Shown one piece after another: positions 1-6,304 of a stretch of DNA of 64,000 nt. A program made the translations under genes and the position numbers. This DNA is from Bacteroides muris (ex Afrizal et al. 2022) (lineage in GTDB: Bacteria > Bacteroidota > Bacteroidia > Bacteroidales > Bacteroidaceae), in contig NZ_SRYZ01000011.1 of NCBI RefSeq assembly GCF_004793475.1, positions 1 through 64,000 on the forward strand, given 5' to 3'. A model generated the notes under the pieces. It did not search any database. It was not told the origin of the DNA and was given only the letters and a program-made list of their open reading frames with translations. Each line of letters starts with the position of its first letter. The first letter of the stretch is position 1.

Positions 1-15
1 TCGCCGTTTTAGAGG

Positions 16-50
16 AAGCCCCCGAGTCAGAAATGACGAGGGGGCTTTTG
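16..50 (+). terminator. Rho-independent terminator of a gene left of the window
   Basis: AAGCCCCC (16-23) can pair with GGGGGCTT (40-47) across a loop that also pairs partly (AGTCA/TGACG), and a T-rich stretch follows. It probably ends a transcript entering from outside the window. Confidence 0.7.
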
Positions 51-68
51 CTTTTTCCACATCACACA

Positions 69-210
69 TCACACATCCTTGTCATTGTGCCTATTATATA
101 TATTGGTCAACTCTATAGCCAAGTCGTAGACCGATTTCAGTTCGGGATAATGTTCGAATATGATTTCCGCACGTATTCTTTGGAAGTCAGTCCATTTACT
201 AATGTACTGC
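69..210 (-). pseudogene. Transposase fragment, ISL3/ISAon1-like C-terminal part
   Basis: Read on the minus strand, this stretch encodes a peptide containing SKWTDFQRIRAEIIFEHYP and then LKSVYDLAIELTNIYN, ending in TGA at 69-71. A W-T-x2-Q-x2-RA-x-I-L/I-F-x2-YP pattern is typical of the C-terminal half of ISL3-type transposases as I know them. Upstream, toward 300, the frame is broken, so only a scrap survives. An overlapping minus-strand frame at 137-355 is open but runs into the promoter and operator of the next operon and is not a credible gene. The family name is by eye; that it is a decayed transposase is more secure than which family it belongs to. Confidence 0.5.
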
Positions 211-298
211 TGGCGATTTTAGTCTGCTTGTTCTCTTTTTCCATTTCTTTCTTTTTGCCTTCTTTTTGTATTCTTGGAGGAATATTTCTGTGAAAGCA

Positions 299-353
299 CT
301 TGTTATATTGAAAAGAAGCGCTACATTTGTAGTGTACTACTGTGCTAGTACAC
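299..353 (+). promoter_or_regulatory. Promoter and GntR-type operator of the ABC operon
   Basis: CTTG (299-302), a 19-bp spacer and TACATTTG (322-329) match the Bacteroides promoter consensus. Immediately downstream lies a perfect inverted repeat, GTGTACTA (332-339), six bases, TAGTACAC (346-353), covering the expected start site near 336. The last strongly predicted gene of the operon-type regulator class is the YtrA-like GntR protein at 2091-2459, so autorepression through this operator is the natural inference. Confidence 0.75.
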
Positions 354-386
354 ATAATTGCTGAAAATCATTAAATCATTCAAGTT

Positions 387-1244
387 ATGCTACAAGCAAA
401 AAATGTTTCGTTTGGTTATCACAGAAGGAGAAAAGAAGTCCTGAGTGATTTCTCGCTTTCGCTGAAAACGGGCAAAGTGTATGGGCTGTTGGGGAAGAAT
501 GGAGTGGGCAAATCCACGTTGCTCTATCTGATGAGCGGTTTGTTGACTCCCAAACGGGGGAGAGTGATGTATCGTGGTACCGATGTGCGCCGCCGGTTGC
601 CTGCCACGTTGCAGGACATGTTTTTGGTGCCCGAGGAGTTCGATCTTCCATCGGTGTCCTTGGTCAGTTACATCGAACTGAACAGCCGGTTCTATCCCCG
701 TTTCAGCAAAGAAGACATGGTGCGGTATCTTCATCTTTTCGAGATGGATATGGATGCTCATTTGGGCGCATTATCCATGGGACAGAAGAAGAAAGTCTTC
801 ATGAGTTTTGCCTTGGCCACCAATACATCTCTGCTGCTGATGGACGAGCCTACCAACGGACTTGACATTCCGGGCAAGAGCCAGTTCCGCAAGTTTCTGG
901 CATCGGGCATTTCCGAGGAGAAGACGATTGTCATCTCCACGCACCAGATACGCGATATAGACAAAGTGTTAGACCATGTGTTGATAATGGACAACAGCCA
1001 TGTGCTGCTTGACGAATCCATCTCCGGCATTTGCAACAAACTGTTGTTTATGGAGAGCGACGACCGGGAATTGGCCAAGCGTGCGCTCTATGCACTCCCT
1101 TCCGTGCAAGGCAATTACCTGATGCTGCCCAATACGGAAGAGGCTGAAACGGAAATCAACCTTGAACTGCTGTTTGGAGCCACGCTTTCGGTTCCCGAAA
1201 AGATAGCAGAAATGTTCCACCCCCAAATGAATGAACCGAGATGA
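387..1244 (+). CDS. ABC transporter ATP-binding protein (YtrB-like)
   Basis: The 285-residue protein is a single ABC nucleotide-binding domain. It shows a Walker A loop (GLLGKNGVGKST, about residues 32-43), a signature loop of the form LSMGQKKK, and a Walker B of the form LLLMDEPTNGLD followed by an H-loop region (STHQ). The last 80 residues form the short C-terminal extension common in exporter ATPases. It is the first gene of a four-gene unit, overlaps the permease start by four bases (ATGA), and lies behind a palindromic operator. The pattern ABC ATPase, permease, GntR is that of YtrA-regulated exporters, often linked to cell-envelope stress. The substrate cannot be read from the sequence. 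Confidence 0.9.
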   Translation: MLQAKNVSFGYHRRRKEVLSDFSLSLKTGKVYGLLGKNGVGKSTLLYLMSGLLTPKRGRVMYRGTDVRRRLPATLQDMFLVPEEFDLPSVSLVSYIELNSRFYPRFSKEDMVRYLHLFEMDMDAHLGALSMGQKKKVFMSFALATNTSLLLMDEPTNGLDIPGKSQFRKFLASGISEEKTIVISTHQIRDIDKVLDHVLIMDNSHVLLDESISGICNKLLFMESDDRELAKRALYALPSVQGNYLMLPNTEEAETEINLELLFGATLSVPEKIAEMFHPQMNEPR

Positions 1245-2086
1245 AGATACACGATACTTTTTTTAGTTTGCACCGTTTCGCCAACGTATGTCGCAAGGAG
1301 ATAATCGAGAATTGGAAGTCCCTGCTGCTCCGCATGCTGCTGATGTATGGTGGGCTTACCGTTGTTCTGGTCTGGAATGCCTATTATGAATATGGCAGGT
1401 GGCAGGATGTACTCCAGATGCAGGATAGGATAGAGCAGGATATCTGGACTTTCGGAACCGTCATTTTCATGATAGGCATGGGCGTTATGGGATGCCTCAG
1501 TGCATCGTTCATGATGGAAGGCATGAAGACGAAGAACGGTCGGTTGGGCGTGCTGATGACGCCTGCCACCATGTTCGAGAAGTTTTTTGCCCGATGGCTG
1601 GTGTTTACCTTTGGTTTCTTGCTGGCCTATCTGGTAGCCTATAGGCTGGCCGACTGGACACGCATGCTGGTATACATGGCTGCCTATCCCGAAGCCGAGA
1701 CTGTGGCACAGGTACCGTTACTTTCCCGTCTGGTGGGCGATTGTGCGGGGTATTGGACGGCTTTTCCCACCTACGAGCAGTTTATGCTTGCGCTCAGCAT
1801 GTATTTCTTTTTTCAATCCTGCTTTGTGCTTGGCAGCGCTATCTGGTCTAAGAATGCCTTTGTCAAAACATTTGTGGCAGGAGTGGGCATCGTCATAGTC
1901 TATATTTTGGTGACTGTCATGATGCACAAGTTGCTGCTGGGAAACCAATATATGTGGAATATGGGCGAACCGACCGAAAATGAGTTGCTGCTTCTGACAA
2001 CCTTGGTTTCTTCCTTCATGGCTTTGTTCAACTGGACAGTTGCCTATTTCCGTTTCAAAGAATCCGAAATCATTAATCGCTGGTAG
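1241..2086 (+). CDS. ABC transporter permease
   Basis: The 281-residue integral membrane protein has about six hydrophobic segments: one near residues 30-45, a pair around 70-105, and further ones near 125-145, 185-205, 215-235 and 250-270. It starts inside the stop codon of the ATPase gene (ATGA overlap), which indicates translational coupling. It has no recognisable substrate-binding domain, as expected of ABC-2-type exporter subunits. It presumably forms a 2+2 complex with the preceding ATPase in the inner membrane. The pairing is certain from layout; the transported compound is unknown. Confidence 0.85.
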   Translation: MKIHDTFFSLHRFANVCRKEIIENWKSLLLRMLLMYGGLTVVLVWNAYYEYGRWQDVLQMQDRIEQDIWTFGTVIFMIGMGVMGCLSASFMMEGMKTKNGRLGVLMTPATMFEKFFARWLVFTFGFLLAYLVAYRLADWTRMLVYMAAYPEAETVAQVPLLSRLVGDCAGYWTAFPTYEQFMLALSMYFFFQSCFVLGSAIWSKNAFVKTFVAGVGIVIVYILVTVMMHKLLLGNQYMWNMGEPTENELLLLTTLVSSFMALFNWTVAYFRFKESEIINRW

Positions 2087-2090
2087 TCGT

Positions 2091-2459
2091 ATGAATTTTA
2101 AAGAGAGTAAAGCCATTTACTTGCAAATAGCGGAGCGCATTTGCGATGAAGTGCTTCTGGGGCAATACCGGAAGGAGGAACGTATCCCCTCGGTGCGCGA
2201 ATATGCAGCCGTGGTAGAGGTAAATGCCAATACCGTGATGCGTTCCTACGATTACTTACAGACGCAGGGGGTGATTTATAACAAGCGCGGCATTGGCTAT
2301 TTTGTGTCGGCTGATGCCCGCGAGTTGATATTCTCGTTGCGCAAGGAGTATTTTATGAAAGAAGAGTCTGATTATTTTTTCAGGCAGCTTTCCATGTTGG
2401 GCATATCAGCCGAAGAATTGGCTGATATGTACCGGAAGTTTATTAAGAAACAAAAATAA
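2091..2459 (+). CDS. GntR-family transcriptional regulator, YtrA subfamily
   Basis: The ATG at 2091, five bases after the permease stop, gives a 122-residue protein. A longer frame from 2040 would overlap the permease gene and is unlikely. The N-terminal winged helix (about residues 8-75) holds the GntR features: IYLQIAERI, the IPSVREYA segment, and VNANTVMRSYDYLQTQGVI before a short wing with KRGIGYFV. The C-terminal tail is only about 45 residues, too short for a ligand-binding FadR or HutC domain and right for YtrA-type proteins, which sit beside ABC exporters. It is predicted to repress its own operon at the inverted repeat at 332-353. Confidence 0.9.
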   Translation: MNFKESKAIYLQIAERICDEVLLGQYRKEERIPSVREYAAVVEVNANTVMRSYDYLQTQGVIYNKRGIGYFVSADARELIFSLRKEYFMKEESDYFFRQLSMLGISAEELADMYRKFIKKQK

Positions 2460-2477
2460 AGAAAAAGAGAAAACGTC

Positions 2478-3308
2478 ATGAAACGAACAACGTATGTGAT
2501 AATAGGAATGCTGGTTGCCGGATTGGCGGTGATATGCGGTGCCATTTTTTATGCGTCATGTCACATGGTCGGGAGGGAATCGGCCGATGCCGTTGAAATC
2601 GGTGGAGAAAGGAAAACAGTAGAACTGCCCGAATGCAGGGTAGTGAAACTACTTCACTCTTCCATTGTACGGGAAGAGCATAAGCGGACAGTGAGAGAGC
2701 CGGACAGGATTTCTTATTCACTCTGTCAGGTTCCCTTGTCGGTATCTCCGGCAGATTCCGGGCAAGGTAGCTTTTCTTATGCCGGTGATATGGATGAATT
2801 TCTCTCGATGAGTTTGGTGGGCGACACATTGCTTGTTTCCTTTGATTTCTCCCGCAAGGCGGATTTGCATTCTTTCGCTTTTGTGAAAATCAAATCGGAA
2901 CAAATGGAACTGAAAATACCTTCCACTGTGCAGACGGTCTTGGTGGATGTTGATGCTGCCGCCGCTTTCTGTGATTTCCGTCGCGACTCGCTTGCTTTCC
3001 ATACGCGGGGCGTTGCTTCGGTGAGAAACTGCCGGATGAACTCGCTGTCGGCTCGGGCGGTTGAATTGAAGTTCGTCAGTGGCGAGGTGCGCGATTTGCA
3101 TATAGATTTGGATGAAGTGCATGCCTGGCAAGTGGTTGCCGACTCATTCCACATCGACACCGAACATTTGTCGGGTAGTCGCGAACATTGGAATTCACTG
3201 CAAGTCGGTGAATGTCGGCAGGTGCTTTGGACACCTGTCGGGGAGGAAGCTTCTCTGCATTTGAATTTGAAACAGGCTGCGAAATTGGAAATAGGTGAAC
3301 AACCGTAG
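2478..3308 (+). CDS. Hypothetical membrane-anchored protein of the ABC operon
   Basis: The 276-residue protein begins with a single N-terminal membrane segment (about residues 5-27, ending near a Cys), then a soluble region rich in short alternating hydrophobic and polar stretches, suggesting beta structure. I do not recognise a conserved motif; a GIN/DUF2807-like beta-helical fold is possible but unproven. It lies 18 bases after the GntR gene in the same direction and is therefore likely the fourth gene of the exporter operon. This context suggests a periplasm-facing accessory of the transporter. No catalytic residues are evident. Confidence 0.7.
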   Translation: MKRTTYVIIGMLVAGLAVICGAIFYASCHMVGRESADAVEIGGERKTVELPECRVVKLLHSSIVREEHKRTVREPDRISYSLCQVPLSVSPADSGQGSFSYAGDMDEFLSMSLVGDTLLVSFDFSRKADLHSFAFVKIKSEQMELKIPSTVQTVLVDVDAAAAFCDFRRDSLAFHTRGVASVRNCRMNSLSARAVELKFVSGEVRDLHIDLDEVHAWQVVADSFHIDTEHLSGSREHWNSLQVGECRQVLWTPVGEEASLHLNLKQAAKLEIGEQP

Positions 3309-3353
3309 TACGAATACATTATCTTTGACCGGAAAACGAAAACAGGCTGCATC

Positions 3354-3395
3354 GAATACAGAACTTTTTCATGCAGGCATGAAAGTTCTGTATTC
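3354..3395. terminator. Long hairpin between the ABC operon and the dicarboxylate transporter
   Basis: GAATACAGAACTTT (3354-3367) pairs perfectly with AAAGTTCTGTATTC (3382-3395), and the loop pairs further (CATGC/GCATG) apart from a two-base bulge. There is no clear U-tract on either strand, so it may be a processing or terminator stem between operons. Confidence 0.6.
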
Positions 3396-3404
3396 AGTTT
3401 GCAT

Positions 3405-3412
3405 TATCTTTG
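3405..3412 (+). promoter_or_regulatory. -7 element before the dicarboxylate transporter gene
   Basis: TATCTTTG fits TAnnTTTG and lies 23 bases before the ATG at 3436. The same CATTATCTTTG string also occurs 85 bases upstream (3317-3327). No convincing -33 box is visible for either copy. Confidence 0.45.
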
Positions 3413-3435
3413 CAGGAAATCAAAAGAAGTAGGGT

Positions 3436-4746
3436 ATGGTCTTGCAATTGTTATTTGTATTGGTGGCTATCATTATCGGTGCCCGTCTGGGCGGCATCGG
3501 ACTAGGGGTAATGGGAGGGATAGGCTTGGCTGTCCTGACGTTCGGTTTTGGCTTGCAGCCCACATCGCCTCCCATTGACGTCATGCTGATGATAGCCGCT
3601 GTTATTTCTGCCGCATCCTGCATGCAGGCCGCCGGAGGACTGGACTATATGGTGAGGCTGGCTGAGCGGTTGTTGCGGAAGAATCCCTCGCAGGTCACCA
3701 TCCTAAGTCCCATCGTCACCTATCTCTTCACCTTGGTTGCAGGTACGGGACATGTGGCCTATTCGCTACTACCTGTGATAGCCGAGGTGGCTACCGAAAC
3801 AAAGATACGCCCGGAAAGGCCGCTGGGCATTGCGGTGATTGCTTCGCAGCAGGCCATAACGGCAAGTCCCATTTCGGCTGCCACCGTTGCCTTGCTCGGG
3901 TTGCTGACTGGATTTGACGTTACCTTGTTCGATATTCTGAAAATAACAGTTCCGGCTACCATTATCGGGGTGCTTGTGGGTGCCTTGTTTTCTATGAAGG
4001 TGGGCAAGGACCTTGCGGACGATCCGGAATATAGGAAGCGGTTATCCGAAGGTTGTCTGACCGCTGCGAAGGTGGAGATAAGGGATATACATAACAAGCG
4101 GCATGCTGTTCTGTCCGTCCTCATCTTCTTCCTTGCCACTGTTTTTATCGTGTTCTTCGGTTCGTTCGACAGTTTACGACCTGCCTTCGTGATAGACGGA
4201 GAAACGGTGAAGCTCGGCATGTCTGCCATCATCGAAATCGTGATGCTTTCTGCTGCCGCCCTCATCTTGCTGCTGACCCGTACCGACGGTATGAAGGCAA
4301 CACAAGGTTCCGTATTCCCTGCAGGCATGCAGGCGGTGATTGCCATATTCGGCATTGCCTGGATGGGAGATACTTTTCTTCAGGGAAACGTGCTCCAGCT
4401 GACCCAGTCCATCGAAGGAGTGGTGAGGCAGATGCCGTGGCTGTTCGGTATAGCCTTGTTTGTCATGTCGATTCTGCTTTATAGCCAGGCTGCTACTGTG
4501 CGTGCGCTTATGCCTTTAGGCATCGCTTTGGGCATTTCGCCTCTGGTACTGATTGCCCTGTTTCCCGCGGTAAACGGTTATTTCTTTATTCCCAATTACC
4601 CCACTGTGATAGCGGCTATCAATTTCGACCGTACCGGAACAACCCGCATCGGCAAGTATGTACTGAATCATTCGTTCATGCTGCCCGGACTTATTTCGAC
4701 TGGGGTTGCCATCGGGCTGGGATTGTTCTTTATCAGGATGTTTTGA
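3436..4746 (+). CDS. dcuB: Anaerobic C4-dicarboxylate transporter (DcuA/DcuB family)
   Basis: The 436-residue polytopic membrane protein has the length and profile of Dcu carriers, with ten or more hydrophobic helices spread evenly along the chain. Family-like stretches include the N-terminal Gly-rich segment GLGVMGGIGLAVLTFGFG, a GTGHVAYSLLPVIAEVA region, ERPLGIAVIASQQAITASPISAA, and a C-terminal IPNYPTVIAAINFDRTGTTRIGKYVLNHSFMLPG split here over two parts. In Bacteroides such carriers export succinate in exchange for fumarate, malate or aspartate during anaerobic fumarate respiration. It appears monocistronic, between a strong hairpin upstream and a weaker one downstream. DcuA and DcuB cannot be told apart safely here. 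Confidence 0.88.
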   Translation: MVLQLLFVLVAIIIGARLGGIGLGVMGGIGLAVLTFGFGLQPTSPPIDVMLMIAAVISAASCMQAAGGLDYMVRLAERLLRKNPSQVTILSPIVTYLFTLVAGTGHVAYSLLPVIAEVATETKIRPERPLGIAVIASQQAITASPISAATVALLGLLTGFDVTLFDILKITVPATIIGVLVGALFSMKVGKDLADDPEYRKRLSEGCLTAAKVEIRDIHNKRHAVLSVLIFFLATVFIVFFGSFDSLRPAFVIDGETVKLGMSAIIEIVMLSAAALILLLTRTDGMKATQGSVFPAGMQAVIAIFGIAWMGDTFLQGNVLQLTQSIEGVVRQMPWLFGIALFVMSILLYSQAATVRALMPLGIALGISPLVLIALFPAVNGYFFIPNYPTVIAAINFDRTGTTRIGKYVLNHSFMLPGLISTGVAIGLGLFFIRMF

Positions 4747-4779
4747 CGGAAACCGATTCTTTTGAAGGGAATCCTTCCG
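4747..4779 (+). terminator. Probable terminator after the dicarboxylate transporter gene
   Basis: Starting directly after the stop codon, CGGAA (4747-4751) and GATTC (4755-4759) can pair with GAATC (4769-4773) and TTCCG (4775-4779), followed by TAATTTTG. The stem is interrupted, so confidence is moderate. Confidence 0.45.
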
Positions 4780-4904
4780 TAATTTTGTAGATTTACTCTG
4801 AGCCTTTTGGAGTATATCCCTATCTTTCCTCTAAAAAAACAAAGAAGCTCACCTCTCTCTTTCTGCTTGGGGATAGATATGATTTATTAGGCCCACATTA
4901 TCCC

Positions 4905-4932
4905 GGGAGACTTCCTGTTTTTGAAGTCTCCC
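4905..4932. repeat. Perfect 10-bp inverted repeat in the IS graveyard
   Basis: GGGAGACTTC (4905-4914), an 8-base T-rich loop, then GAAGTCTCCC (4923-4932). It lies just past the decayed IS110-like coding stretch on the minus strand and may be a terminator or the remains of an element end. Confidence 0.5.
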
Positions 4933-4964
4933 ACAAAGACACGGTCCTTTTCATCAATAAAGTT

Positions 4965-5245
4965 TAAGTTTATGCCGCTTCATCTGCAAGCGTTCCTCAT
5001 GATATTGGCGCAGGATATCACGATTGGTATCGGTTACAAAACCATGAGTTATTCCAAACAACAATCCAATAGATACTCATACTCTCAAGGGACACTTCAC
5101 AAACATGATGGGAAACAAGCAAATCACGTAGTTTATCCAACTACCAAAAACAGAATCAATTTTTGAGCCGTTTTTATACAAGATATATATATAAATACTA
5201 TCTTTGTGAACATCAAGACCACATTCATAAGAAGCCAATTTATAG
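4965..5245 (-). pseudogene. IS110-family transposase remnant (N-terminal part)
   Basis: Minus-strand reading from about 5244 gives YKLASYECGLDVHKDSI, the N-terminal RuvC-like motif of IS110 transposases (GLDVHKD). The frame is then lost, and a second frame gives LRDLLVSHHVCEVSLESMSI followed by YWIVVW, the next conserved block (normally MESTSIYW). Downstream only short unrelated pieces with stops remain; a stretch containing DTNRDILRQYHEERLQMKRH near 4970-5030 is not one I recognise. At least one frameshift and the loss of the C-terminal catalytic Ser region make this non-functional. An open plus-strand frame at 4921-5166 is only its antisense shadow. Confidence 0.7.
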
Positions 5246-5365
5246 CTTAATTACTGGAGACCTAAAGATAAGAAAAAATGTGTACCAAGAGTACAAATAA
5301 GGCTAAGGAGAAGGAGGTGGTGTTGTTTTTTTATGCGACTGGCATAAAATCTAAAGGATTTTGCG

Positions 5366-5373
5366 TAAGTTTG
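5366..5373 (+). promoter_or_regulatory. Possible original -7 box of the sulfatase gene, upstream of the IS insertion
   Basis: TAAGTTTG fits TAnnTTTG and ends 15 bases before the left boundary of the IS982-like insertion. Without the element it would lie about 40 bp from the sulfatase start. No clear -33 box is visible, so this is tentative. Confidence 0.3.
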
Positions 5374-5388
5374 TAATATCTGTTACTT

Positions 5389-6279
5389 ATGCGAATCAGT
5401 AGTTGAACTCTGATTCATTGTTTTAATAAATAAATGCGATGGCAATTTTCTCCATCGTATGTACCAAAAGTCCGAATGTAAATCAGATTTTCATCGTTCT
5501 TTGAGTATTTGTTTTCTCATTTAGCCGGTTGAAAAACGATTCTATGGGTTGTCTGACCTTTGAAACGGCAATAGAAAATAGGTCTCTGTCTGCTTTCTGT
5601 CTTTGCGTAATAATCGGATTCTCTCCTTTTATAACTTTAGTGGGAGTCAGTATGTTTACACTTTTTTTGCTGTTTATTTCCTAAAAATGCGAAGTCTGAG
5701 TATACTTATCGGCAAATATATCTCTGTTTATCAGACCATCATCTGCTTCTCTTTTAAGAACTGTCAGATTATTCTCCTGTGCGGATGATAAGATAATCAT
5801 TTTCAGTAGCCATTTCCTCTGTTTTGTCTTTCCTGCACAAGTAGTGATGGGCATGGAGTCAATAAGTGATGTCATAGAATCGCAATCTATTGGTTTAAAG
5901 AAAGTAAGCAGCAGCTTCACCAGTTCGTTAATCGCCTCACTCATCAGGTTTAACCGATAGTTGGGAAGGTTAGGAAACCAGGAAAGCAAATATGCTTTGG
6001 TAAATGTATGTATCTCGTTGATGCTAAAATAGCGCTGTACAGTAAGTAGCTCCTGATTGGTGTAGAACTTCAGTGAAGACTCGTAAACATCGCAGATATA
6101 CATATATATATTCATAAGTTTTAACTCTTTCTACTTGGGAATCATAATTAGAATAATGAGTGTTTTTTATTCTTATAATTTGTTGATTAACAAGGAGATT
6201 AAGAGATGAGTATATGAGGGATTGAATAATAACAATTTATAAACTGAATCAGTAAGTGATTTCAAATACTGATTCGCAT
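5389..6279 (-). mobile_element. Decayed IS982-like insertion sequence, with terminal inverted repeats and 5-bp target duplication
   Basis: The left end ATGCGAATCAGTAGTTGAA (5389-5407) is matched by the inverted right end at 6261-6279, with one mismatch in 19 bases. TACTT flanks both sides (5384-5388 and 6280-6284), a clean 5-bp target duplication. The 891-bp span is close to the roughly 1 kb of IS982 elements, and the only coding content is a broken IS982-like transposase. The intact target duplication suggests a single, not very ancient insertion; the broken gene shows it cannot move by itself. Confidence 0.8.
5423..6115 (-). pseudogene. IS982-family transposase pseudogene
   Basis: The 5' part (from 6115) contains FTKAYLLSWFPNLPNYRLN and then LIDSMPITTC, the IS982 block around the first catalytic Asp (DSMP). 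After a frame loss the chain reappears near 5600-5500 as VSKVRQPIESFFNRLNEKT, the conserved C-terminal block with the QPIESFFN-x-EKT motif. An in-frame TGA follows MKI, and the sequence then continues recognisably (GLLVHTMEKIAIAFIY) to a TAA at 5423-5425. The central part with the second catalytic Asp and the YYYG-KLH motif is missing or out of frame. Frameshift, internal stop and deletion all point to an inactive gene. Confidence 0.8.
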
Positions 6280-6304
6280 TACTTACAAAATAATGGTATT
6301 TTAT

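Noticed and set aside
2478-3308. Autotransporter-type or adhesin (GIN domain) protein
   Set aside because: The beta-rich pattern is suggestive, but no repeated motif could be confirmed, so it is left as hypothetical.
4921-5166. Plus-strand gene of 81 codons
   Set aside because: It runs antisense to a decayed IS110 transposase whose motifs read clearly on the other strand; it has no signal, domain or credible ribosome site.
5389-6279. Invertible promoter segment flanked by inverted repeats, as known in Bacteroides
   Set aside because: The inverted repeats flank a broken transposase and are bordered by a direct 5-bp duplication, the signature of transposition. No outward promoter pair or invertase gene is seen.
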